The position numbers and the translations under genes are program-made. Below are positions 16,901-23,549 of a stretch of DNA of 64,000 nucleotides, in pieces (the stretch's first letter is position 1; every line of letters begins with the position of its first letter). The notes below the pieces were generated by a model. The model did not search any database. It was not told the DNA's origin and worked only from the letters and a program-made list of their open reading frames with translations. Source of the DNA: Streptomyces endocoffeicus (lineage in GTDB: Bacteria > Actinomycetota > Actinomycetes > Streptomycetales > Streptomycetaceae); assembly GCF_016741935.1 (NCBI RefSeq), contig NZ_JAERRG010000018.1, forward strand, positions 179,546 through 243,545, given 5' to 3'.

Positions 16901-17821
16901 TGCGGCAACCTCGGTGCCGTGCCGTGGCACGCCGCCCGCCTCCCCCGGCAACGGGACGGTGCGCGGCGCCCGTACGCATACGCCTGCGAGAGCGCGGTCA
17001 TCTCGTACGCCGCGTCCGGCGGTGAGTTCCTGCGGGCGGCCCGGCGCGGCCGGGTGCCCGCGAGCGAGCGCGCGGTGCTGGTGGCCGACCCCAGTGGGGA
17101 TCTGACCTGGGCGCAGGACGAGGTGACGGCCCTTCGTACCGCGTACTACACCGAGGCCCTGCTCTACGGCTGGCACGAGGACGCGCCCGGGAACGCGCTG
17201 GGCACGCCCGATGACGTGCTCTCGCACCTCCCCGGACGCCCGGCCGCGCCCGCCGCCTCGCTGCTGCATCTGGTGGTGCACGGCCTGGCCGGGCTGCGGC
17301 CCACCGACTCGGCCCTCCACCTGGCCGGCCCGGACCCCTCAGAGGTCCAAGTCCCCGCGGACACCCCGGACCCGGGCAGGCTGACGGTGACGCGCATTCT
17401 CGACGTACCCGCCGGGGAACGGGCCGCCACCGGGCCGCTGATCGTGCTCAGCGCCTGCGAGACGGACCTCAGCAGCCGTGACCACGACGAGGCGCTGACC
17501 CCGACCACCGCACTGCTGGCCCGCGGCGCCACGGATGTGGTCGGCTCGCGGTGGAAGGTCTCGGACAGCGCCTCGGCCGCGCTGATGGTGGTCTTCCACC
17601 ACCATCTTGCCGTCGCCGGGCTGGCCCCGCCGGACGCCCTGCGCGCCGCCCAGCTGTGGATGCTCGACCACGACCGCCACCCCGTCCCCGGACTGACCGG
17701 GCTCCTGCTGGCCGAGACGCAGAGCGACGCGGGGGGTCTGGCCCGGGCCGTCTCCTGGGCCGGATTCATCCACCAGGGCAACCCCGCTCCCCACGCACCC
17801 GTGGAAGGACGACAGCCATGA
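13988..17821 (+). CDS. TPR-like/CHAT-domain protein (caspase-family peptidase)
   Basis: The 1277-residue protein has a long helical, TPR-like N-terminal part (about 80-750) and a C-terminal CHAT domain. His1098 in LLHLVVHGL and Cys1157 in IVLSACETD form the caspase-type dyad, and ALLARGATDVVGSRW is the following conserved block. CHAT proteases of this layout act in bacterial conflict systems, cleaving partner proteins when triggered. Residues 37-61 and 912-935 are encoded by short tandem repeats. The stop overlaps the antitoxin-like gene (ATGA at 17818-17821), so CHAT, antitoxin and RES toxin form one translationally coupled operon. Confidence 0.9.
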   Translation: MHGRDLAALRDRAERAAADALACIAPPPPESPAPGAGSKGPGSDGPGSDGPGSKGPGSDGSSDSPAATRAPDGTRSPATADPALLDQRITELDGLEVELAAAVPDGDALLCTVRARLGGLYAERYGRNPTDDDRSRGLRVLRAARAAEALGPRDERASAFHLVRLLLTPAMTTGWDGTLSHLLESFDIGRRVALGDPELTADLTELRGLVTDLAPTLPEDAAESLFWAADILERIPAIVRSRDLGQMADLAAQMAQRLPGRNSELMRAVSGLAAEFSGAREAGDVDAVKAMTESEEDTALTFAQAALMLELEVPGTIRPEDLEALVSEVSKGPAGEEAETAMRAAMSRMAHGMRTGDADRLAEAAELIGTAAGTGSGRVDWMAGVISPGLLAAATILGGNLTDRDQARARLDAIFGPTSAVFESAHATGPGAEGLRVCARSMHLLLRLNEALDERDIETLENLLDELLDLLEEAGESSEWQFLVLFLLGLAQLSLATLDGGIPALRAGMAYFEEAANHPRLPTFAQPLMDAQGAPLLALFSMIEPDPERVSEAVARARRALDGPVSTPDQRVWIQQGIGLALRTVHRSTGDPSDLEKAVEELERARGGLTERTSPDIRQKLLWELAEAYRLRDDRERDDTGAAVATAHASLWVLAEDVLLQLGAEHGLEVARAGASRGLLAAHWAAVDGRIEEALTSLENGRGLVLRAAAAAAGVPEQLAARGEAELAEQWRTAVRDLPPQAAPTGGALTPGIGGAPEEVRNALARVMPAGAAPGVEIPSTLRRRALDVLRRDSGEAPLRGLLGAPAIGELRDGLRATGSDALVYLVPGQGTADGVAVLVRSTAEPTALPLPGLGALGREPLERYLDAGARRSAVSEHGMDAHAEAHRDWEAALEGLCDWAGPAVLAPVLDALDARTADALDARTADALDARTADGRGKAEDRPRKTGDGHGEAGDGPAAHDAPVRLVLVPCGNLGAVPWHAARLPRQRDGARRPYAYACESAVISYAASGGEFLRAARRGRVPASERAVLVADPSGDLTWAQDEVTALRTAYYTEALLYGWHEDAPGNALGTPDDVLSHLPGRPAAPAASLLHLVVHGLAGLRPTDSALHLAGPDPSEVQVPADTPDPGRLTVTRILDVPAGERAATGPLIVLSACETDLSSRDHDEALTPTTALLARGATDVVGSRWKVSDSASAALMVVFHHHLAVAGLAPPDALRAAQLWMLDHDRHPVPGLTGLLLAETQSDAGGLARAVSWAGFIHQGNPAPHAPVEGRQP
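14096..14170 (+). repeat. 15-base in-frame minisatellite near the start of the CHAT gene
   Basis: Five consecutive 15-base units of the form GGTTCGGACGGCCCC, two with GAAG in place of GGAC, encode Gly-Ser-Asp/Lys-Gly-Pro repeats. Unit length and encoded pattern match the arrays in the histidine kinase and carboxylesterase genes. Confidence 0.85.
16721..16792 (+). repeat. 24-base in-frame tandem repeat inside the CHAT gene
   Basis: Three perfect copies, beginning at 16721, 16745 and 16769, each encode ALDARTAD. They lie just N-terminal to the CHAT domain and are followed by a charged Gly/Lys/Glu-rich stretch, so they probably form a variable linker between the helical part and the protease. 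Confidence 0.9.
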
Positions 17822-18504
17822 CCACCGACGATCTCCTGGAGCTGCTGCGCCGGCATCTGCCGGAGATCCGCGCCTCGCTCACCGCCGCGCAGTTCGGCGG
17901 TTTCCAGGACAGTGTGCTGCGGCTGCGGGCCGCCGGAGACGACACCAGGGCCGTGCGCGGTGCGGTGCGGCAGGTGCGGCTGGCGCTGCTGCCCCTCCCC
18001 CGCGAGATGGAACTGCGCAGAAAGCTGGACCAGTTCAGGTCCGGGGGCGCGGCGCCCTCCGCGGTCCTGCCGGACACCGACCGGCTGGCCGAGCTGATCC
18101 GGCTGCTGGACTCCGTGGACTGGCCGGCCCTGGACCCCGAGAGCGCCGAGATCGCCCGAGCGGTACGGCAGCGGCTGCTGACCGCCCCCGCGCGGGGTCC
18201 GGAGCAGCTCACCGGCCCGGCCGCCGAGGATCCCGCCGGGGCCGGGCTGATCCGGCTGTCCGATCCCGAACGCGGCGATCGCTACCCGGAGTTCCAGTTC
18301 GACCCGGACACCGGTGAGCCACGGCCGGTGGTGCAGCGGATCAACAGAATGCTGCTGTCGGACCAGGACCCGTGGGGCGCCGCCGACTGGTGGCTCGGCG
18401 GCAACACCTGGCTGCGCGACGCGCCCGCCACCCTGGTGGGGCGGGTGCCGGACGCACGGCTGACCGAGGCCGCCGCCGCGCTGATCGGGGACGGCGGATG
18501 GTGA
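17818..18504 (+). CDS. Putative antitoxin with MbcA/ParS-like C-terminal domain
   Basis: A 228-residue protein lying between a CHAT protease gene and a RES toxin gene, overlapping both (ATGA with the first, 7 bases with the second). The C-terminal part, WWLGGNTWLRDAPATLVG followed by an Ala-rich helix, resembles the toxin-binding domain of Xre/MbcA/ParS antitoxins, where a Gly-x-x-Trp-Leu turn precedes the helix that blocks the RES active site. The N-terminal 140 residues are helical and lack an obvious Xre helix-turn-helix; their role is unknown. Its position directly before the toxin supports the antitoxin reading. A protease partner in the same operon is unusual. Confidence 0.6.
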   Translation: MTTDDLLELLRRHLPEIRASLTAAQFGGFQDSVLRLRAAGDDTRAVRGAVRQVRLALLPLPREMELRRKLDQFRSGGAAPSAVLPDTDRLAELIRLLDSVDWPALDPESAEIARAVRQRLLTAPARGPEQLTGPAAEDPAGAGLIRLSDPERGDRYPEFQFDPDTGEPRPVVQRINRMLLSDQDPWGAADWWLGGNTWLRDAPATLVGRVPDARLTEAAAALIGDGGW

Positions 18505-19157
18505 GGCAGGCGCCCCCCGAGGGCGCGCGCATGAGCCCGAACCTGTTCGTCCTGAGCGCGGGCACCGAGCTGTGGAGGTGCCATGAAACGGCCTACGCCT
18601 GCACCGAGTTCAACCCGAAGCCCGCGCACTCCTTCTTCGGCGGCAACCGCTTCGACGCCACCACCGAGGACCGGTATCCGTATCTCTACGCGGCCGTGGA
18701 ACCGACCACCACCCTCGCCGAGGTGATGCTGCGGGACATGGAGTTCACCGGGCCGGAGGGGCGGCGCCAGGTGCCGTGGGCGCTGGCGGCCACCCGTTCG
18801 CTGTCCAAGGTGCGGGTGACCGAGGATCTGCTCCTGGTGCGGCTGGTCGAGGAGGCGGACCTGGCCGCGGTGTTCCAGACCTCCTGGCTGCTGGAGACGG
18901 ACGAGTACGCGCAGACCCGCGCCTGGGCGAGGGAGATCAGGCGTCAGGTGCCGGACGCGCAGGGGCTGGTGTGGCAGTCGCGGCGGCACCGCCCGCAACC
19001 GGCCCTGGTGCTGTTCGGCGACCGCTGCGGTGAGGAGCCGCTGAAGTCGGTGCCCGGCCAGGCCCACAACCTGGGCACGTTCGAGGGGGCGGGCGAGGCC
19101 AACCGGCTGCTGGCACCGCTGCGGGCGGTCATCATTCCGCCCGGTATGCGGGTATGA
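18498..19157 (+). CDS. RES-domain protein (NAD+-degrading toxin family)
   Basis: The 219-residue protein contains the family's three signature residues: Arg27 in ELWRCHE, Glu75 in TTTLAEV and Ser161 in LVWQSRRH, with GGNRFDA and PYLYAAVEP between them. RES proteins such as MbcT break down NAD+, MbcT by phosphorolysis to nicotinamide and ADP-ribose-1''-phosphate. They are normally held inactive by the antitoxin encoded just upstream. The ATG at 18498 overlaps the antitoxin stop; an alternative ATG at 18531 would remove 11 residues. The full active-site set suggests a live toxin. Two strong hairpins follow immediately. Confidence 0.85.
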   Translation: MVRQAPPEGARMSPNLFVLSAGTELWRCHETAYACTEFNPKPAHSFFGGNRFDATTEDRYPYLYAAVEPTTTLAEVMLRDMEFTGPEGRRQVPWALAATRSLSKVRVTEDLLLVRLVEEADLAAVFQTSWLLETDEYAQTRAWAREIRRQVPDAQGLVWQSRRHRPQPALVLFGDRCGEEPLKSVPGQAHNLGTFEGAGEANRLLAPLRAVIIPPGMRV

Positions 19158-19160
19158 GCG

Positions 19161-19189
19161 CGCGGGGCGGCACGGGGGTCCGCCCCGCG
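19161..19189. terminator. Hairpin after the RES gene
   Basis: CGCGGGGCGG at 19161-19170 pairs perfectly with CCGCCCCGCG at 19180-19189 across a 9-base loop, four bases after the RES stop codon. No U-tract follows, as is usual for actinomycete terminators. Confidence 0.6.
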
Positions 19190-19195
19190 ACCCCG

Positions 19196-19222
19196 CCCGG
19201 CACCGGCTCAGCCGGTGCCGGG
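19196..19222. terminator. Perfect 12-bp hairpin whose loop is the FHA gene stop codon
   Basis: CCCGGCACCGGC (19196-19207) pairs with GCCGGTGCCGGG (19211-19222). The three-base loop TCA at 19208-19210 is the TGA stop of the reverse-strand FHA gene. Together with the hairpin at 19161-19189 it separates two convergent operons. Confidence 0.7.
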
Positions 19223-19846
19223 CTCCGGTCCGTACAGCCGTATGGCGAAGCTGATCCGCAGTCCGAGCCGCAGCTGGTCGCCGTCGCGGACGGGGGTGGG
19301 CACACCCGCCGCGATCCGGGCGCCGTTGAGATACGTACCGTTGCGGCTGCCCGCCTCGGGCTCCTCGACCCAGGCGGTGCCGTCCGGCTCCACCGTGATC
19401 GAGGCATGGTGGCGGGAGACCTTGTTCCAGCCCGCGAACGCGGCGGCGGTCCGCGGCGCCCAGTCCGGGTGGCGGCCCAGGCGCAGCGGTGGACCGGGGC
19501 CGTGGCGGAGCTCCAGACAGGGCTCGGTGCAGACCAGCAGCGCATGGGTGGGCCCACGGCCGCAGGACGCGCAGCGGGTGTCCCGGGGGGCCACCGGCGC
19601 ACGGCAGTTCCAGCAGGGCGCGGACACCTCGACCCCGGCCGGGGGCGGTTCGGGCCGGGGTTCGGGCCGGGGTTCGGACTGGGGCCGCGCCTCGGGGGTC
19701 TCCGCGTCCGCCTTCCCCGCCGCGGCCGGTCCGGCCGGTCCCGCCGGACCGGCCGCTTCCGCCGGACCCGCCGGACCCGCCGGTGCTGCCCCCTCCTCGT
19801 CGTCCGGCTCGCGCCACCACCCCGCCGGAGCGGCCCCACCGCTCAT
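19208..19846 (-). CDS. Zinc-ribbon and FHA-domain protein
   Basis: A protein of 212 residues: an acidic, Ala/Pro/Gly-rich N-terminal third, then a four-cysteine zinc ribbon (CWNC and, 12 residues on, CASC), then a C-terminal FHA domain with NKVSRHHASI and SRNGTYLNG, the Ser-x-x-His and Asn-Gly phosphothreonine-binding elements. FHA domains read phosphothreonine, so this protein can dock onto substrates of the Ser/Thr kinase encoded three genes upstream in the same operon. Its ATG overlaps the AAA+ gene stop (TCAT at 19843-19846). Last gene of the operon; its stop codon sits in a hairpin loop. Confidence 0.85.
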   Translation of the reverse strand: MSGGAAPAGWWREPDDEEGAAPAGPAGPAEAAGPAGPAGPAAAGKADAETPEARPQSEPRPEPRPEPPPAGVEVSAPCWNCRAPVAPRDTRCASCGRGPTHALLVCTEPCLELRHGPGPPLRLGRHPDWAPRTAAAFAGWNKVSRHHASITVEPDGTAWVEEPEAGSRNGTYLNGARIAAGVPTPVRDGDQLRLGLRISFAIRLYGPEPGTG

Positions 19847-21906
19847 CGGCCGCCGCCGGGGCCGGGATCCGCGGCCCCGGTGCGTACCACCCGCAGGTCC
19901 AGCGCCACCGTTCCGTCCGCGGCGGGCCGGACACCGGTGACGGTGACCGCCGTGCCCGACAGCTGCTCCTGGTCGAACAGCGCCCGGGCCAGCGGGTTGA
20001 TCAGATGCGTCTCCAGCAGCATGCCGATGCCCCGGCCGCCGTTGTCGACATCCGACGTGCAGTAGGTGGACAGCGCCTGCTGCGCCTCGTCGGAGAGGCG
20101 CAGATGCACCCCTTGGTCCTCGCGCAGCACCCGCTGGATGTTGCCCACCTGGGAGTCGAAGATCTCGGCCGCCACCTTGGCGTCGATGTAGTCGAAGACC
20201 ACCACATTGCCGCCGAACCGGTTCATCAGCTCCGGACGGCCGATCCCCTCCACGAAGTGTTCCTTCACATTGGCCAGGATGATCTCCTCCAGCTGGTGGT
20301 ACGGCATACCGGGCTCGGCCACCCGCCCTTCGCGACCGCCCTCGCCGGTCCGTTTCCTGACCCCGAGGTTGGAGGTGAAGATCAGCACACATTCACTGAA
20401 GTACGTGGTGACCCCCTGCCCGTCGGTGAGCCGGCCGTCCTCGAGCACCTGGAGGAACTTGTCCAGTACCCCCTTGTCGGCCTTGTCGATCTCGTCGAAC
20501 AGCACCACCCGGAAGGGGTCGTTGCGCACCGCCGTGGTCAGCTCGCCACCCGCCTCGTAGCCCACGTATCCCGGCGGCGCGCCGAGCAGCCGGTCCACCG
20601 AGTGCGGTGCGGAGAACTCGCTCATGTCAAAGCGCAGACAAGCGTCCTCGGTGCCGAACAGCAGCTTGGCCACCGACTTGGCCAGCTCGGTCTTGCCGGT
20701 GCCGGTCGGCCCGGCGAAGAACAGCACACCGCGCGGCCGGCTGCCGGGGTGGGACGCCTGGGCGCCGGACAGGCCGAGCGCGGCGCGCTTGAGGATGTCG
20801 AGGGTCTTGCCGACCGCCTTCTCCTGGCCCTTCACCCGCGCCCGCAGATCCGCCTCGCCCTTCTTGATCTGCTCGCGGATGTAGTCCGCCTGCCACGGGT
20901 TGTCCTTGACGCCGAGCTGGTAGACCCGGACCGCGTCCCGCATCTCGGCGAACGACAGCCCGCGGTCGAGTGCCATCCGGGCGCTCTCCCGCATCGCGCG
21001 CAGGGTCAGCCCGGCGGTGGCGCGGGCGAAGGTGTCGAGGTCGTGCTCGTCCGGCCGCCGTTGCTTGCCGAGCCGCACCCGCCCGTCGTCCCCGGTGTCC
21101 TCGGGCGCGGACGCGGCGGTGTGCTCCGCGGCCAGCAGTTCGGCCATGCGCCGTCTGCTGCCCAGGTCGGGCAGCGGGATGCCGATCGTACGGACCCGTT
21201 CGCTGCCCGCCACCAGCCAGGTGGGCAGGTCGCGCTCCCCGTCGGCGAGCCAGATCACGGGGTTGAACAGCCGCCGTCCGCTGCCCGGGGAGGAGATCGG
21301 CCGCGCGTCCTCGGCCAGCTTCAGGCAGTTGAGGAAGAAGTCCCGTTCCGCATCGCTGAGCCGGGTGACATCGGTGGGGATCCGCGCCGCGTAGTCGATC
21401 AACAGCACCACCCGGTAGGGCTGTTGGCGCTGTGCGGTGTCCGGGCGGGGGCGGCCGTCCGGTGCCTTCGGCTGCCGCCCCTGCCGCTTCCAGCCGGTGA
21501 CGATGTCGCCCAGGGTCCGCTCCGCGTCGGCCAGGTGGACGGGGGTGTCGGCGCGGCGGGCGCGCCCGGGTCTGGTGGCGTCCCGCCCGTGCAGCAGCTC
21601 GCGGACCTCCTTGTCCGCCGGGCCGGCGACGACGGTGAAGCCGTCGGCGATATCGAAGCGGATCAGCGCCTCGTACCCCTCCTGCCACAGGGCGTTCCAC
21701 AACACTTCGGTGAGGGTGTGGTGGGCGTCGTACGACCGCTCGGGGCCGCCCTCGTCGGGGTCCTTGTCGTGGCGGACGAGGTGGATGTCCCGGATGCTGC
21801 CGTGCAGGACGTACTGGGAGTGGACACTGAGCGTGCCGACCAGTTCCTCGGCGAAGGCCGGGAGGCTGCGGTCCGCGCGGCCCGGGGAGTTGGCTGCCTC
21901 GCTCAT
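19843..21906 (-). CDS. ClpA/ClpB-type AAA+ ATPase with degenerate first module
   Basis: The 687-residue protein has one intact AAA+ module in its second half: Walker A GPTGTGKT with Lys405, Walker B VVLFDEIDKA, sensor IFTSNLG and GRPELMNRF carrying the arginine finger, plus APPGYVGYE, a pore-loop-like block of Clp unfoldases. The first half has a Walker B-like VVLLIDYA and downstream sensor-like elements but no Walker A, so it is probably a non-hydrolysing AAA module. No ClpP-binding loop was identified. It likely remodels protein complexes. It is coupled by ATGA overlaps to the coiled-coil gene before it and the FHA gene after it. Confidence 0.88.
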   Translation of the reverse strand: MSEAANSPGRADRSLPAFAEELVGTLSVHSQYVLHGSIRDIHLVRHDKDPDEGGPERSYDAHHTLTEVLWNALWQEGYEALIRFDIADGFTVVAGPADKEVRELLHGRDATRPGRARRADTPVHLADAERTLGDIVTGWKRQGRQPKAPDGRPRPDTAQRQQPYRVVLLIDYAARIPTDVTRLSDAERDFFLNCLKLAEDARPISSPGSGRRLFNPVIWLADGERDLPTWLVAGSERVRTIGIPLPDLGSRRRMAELLAAEHTAASAPEDTGDDGRVRLGKQRRPDEHDLDTFARATAGLTLRAMRESARMALDRGLSFAEMRDAVRVYQLGVKDNPWQADYIREQIKKGEADLRARVKGQEKAVGKTLDILKRAALGLSGAQASHPGSRPRGVLFFAGPTGTGKTELAKSVAKLLFGTEDACLRFDMSEFSAPHSVDRLLGAPPGYVGYEAGGELTTAVRNDPFRVVLFDEIDKADKGVLDKFLQVLEDGRLTDGQGVTTYFSECVLIFTSNLGVRKRTGEGGREGRVAEPGMPYHQLEEIILANVKEHFVEGIGRPELMNRFGGNVVVFDYIDAKVAAEIFDSQVGNIQRVLREDQGVHLRLSDEAQQALSTYCTSDVDNGGRGIGMLLETHLINPLARALFDQEQLSGTAVTVTGVRPAADGTVALDLRVVRTGAADPGPGGGR

Positions 21907-23549
21907 GACTGCGTCTCCTGGTCATGGTGGCGGACCTTGGGTCCGGTGCGTTGGTGGTGGGCGGGGCGGGCCGCCGTGCGCGGGACCGGCCGCGCGGGTG
22001 GCTCGTCGAACTCGAACGGCACGCTGAGCCCGGCCCGTTCGGCCAGCTTCCGCAGCTCGCTCAGGTGGTCGCGGGCCTCGACGCACCGCTGCCAGTCCAG
22101 GTCCAGGTCGTCGTCGGTCTCCTCGGCGGGATCGCGCTCGCGGTGCATGGTGGAGACCCGGGCGGTGCCCTCGGCGTCCACGCTGATGCGCAGCCAGTGC
22201 TCGTCCCCCCAGCCCGGCGGCGTCCAGTCGATGAACTGCACCGGTCCGGAGGTGGCGTATCCGGCAGTCTCGGGCTCCGACCGCTGAACCGCCGCGCGGA
22301 TCACCTCCGCGGCGTACATCCGCTGGTACGCGTCGACCCGCTCTCCTACCCGGGCCGCGACGCGGGCGCGCTCGGCCTCCTCCAGCGTCCCGCCCTGGTG
22401 CAGAAAGCGCTCCAGGACGGCGATCTCCGCCCCGGCGTCGGGCAGCGGAACGGGGGTGTCGGGGTGGTCTGTGCGGAGGAAGGCGAGCTGCTGGGCGGCC
22501 CACTCCTCGGTCTCCTGCCGCCGCTCGGCGTCGCGCGTGACCCGCTCGGCGAACCGGGCGGCCTCCCGCAGATGGCGCTTGGCCGCGGCGGGCCGCTGGG
22601 CGGCCACTTCCGCGGCGACGGTGACCTTCTCCTCCACCAGCCGGTAGTCGGCCACCGCCACATTCCGCGGCAGCATGGCCAGCAGGTCCGCGCCCAGCCG
22701 CAGCACCTCCTCCTCGCTCGGGGCCGCGGTGGCGGCGGGCGGCGACTGTGGCAGCGCATCGCGCGCCTCGGCTTCGGTGGCGGCCTCCTCGTATGCCTCC
22801 AGGGCCTTGACGCGGCGGGCGCGCAGGGTGGCGTGCCAGCCGGTGTCGGCGGGGTGCGCTCCGGCCACCGGGCGGGCGGCGGCCTCCATGGTGGCGCGTG
22901 CGTACGCGGCCTCCGCGTGGCGCAGCCGGCGGTCGGTGTCGGCCAGCCGTCGCCACACCTCGTCCAGGCACATGCCGGTCGGGGAAAGCGGCGGCGGCAG
23001 GTCGGGCGGTTCCGGGGGCCCGTCGGGTCCGGCGGCCGTGGCGGCCCGCCGGATCCGCGCGCGCAGTGTGTCGATGCGGGCGTTGGCCCGGACGGCGGCG
23101 AAGGCGGCGTCCCGCCAGCACTCGGCGGCCTGCCGGGCGTCCAACTGCCGCTGCCGCAGCTCGGCCTGGTATTCGGCGGCGCGGATGGCGGCGGCCGCGA
23201 GCACCTGCGCCCCGGCCATGGTGGCGCGGCCGACGAGCAGCGCCCCGCTGAGCGAGCCGAGGCCGATCAGGGCGGGCACCATCAGGTCGTGCAGCTGGTC
23301 CATGGCGGCGTCGAGCGCATGGCCCCCGGCGCTGTGCACGGCGTCGCCGAGGTGCTGGCCGACGCCGGTGCCGATGTGGTCCGAAAGGCCGGTGCCCTGG
23401 ACCGACTGGTGCGGCACCCCGGTGTTCTGGACGGTGTCCTGGACCGTGTTCTGAAACGTCTGCTGGACGGTCTCGGCGGCCGGAGGCTGGGGGAAGTACA
23501 CATCCGGCATCACATCGCCGATGCTGGGGATCGCCTGGCCTGAACTCAT
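21903..23549 (-). CDS. Large coiled-coil protein of unknown function with possible membrane segment
   Basis: I do not recognise this 548-residue protein. The N-terminal 100 residues are polar and Gln/Thr/Gly-rich. A hydrophobic, Gly/Ala-rich stretch follows (MVPALIGLGSLSGALLVGRA), then long Ala/Glu/Arg-rich helices likely to form coiled coils. The C-terminal third contains VQFIDWTPPGWGDEHWLRIS, a compact strand-rich segment, and then an acidic stretch. It is coupled by TCAT overlaps to the kinase gene (23546-23549) and the AAA+ gene (21903-21906). Position suggests a scaffold between kinase and ATPase. Confidence 0.75.
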   Translation of the reverse strand: MSSGQAIPSIGDVMPDVYFPQPPAAETVQQTFQNTVQDTVQNTGVPHQSVQGTGLSDHIGTGVGQHLGDAVHSAGGHALDAAMDQLHDLMVPALIGLGSLSGALLVGRATMAGAQVLAAAAIRAAEYQAELRQRQLDARQAAECWRDAAFAAVRANARIDTLRARIRRAATAAGPDGPPEPPDLPPPLSPTGMCLDEVWRRLADTDRRLRHAEAAYARATMEAAARPVAGAHPADTGWHATLRARRVKALEAYEEAATEAEARDALPQSPPAATAAPSEEEVLRLGADLLAMLPRNVAVADYRLVEEKVTVAAEVAAQRPAAAKRHLREAARFAERVTRDAERRQETEEWAAQQLAFLRTDHPDTPVPLPDAGAEIAVLERFLHQGGTLEEAERARVAARVGERVDAYQRMYAAEVIRAAVQRSEPETAGYATSGPVQFIDWTPPGWGDEHWLRISVDAEGTARVSTMHRERDPAEETDDDLDLDWQRCVEARDHLSELRKLAERAGLSVPFEFDEPPARPVPRTAARPAHHQRTGPKVRHHDQETQS

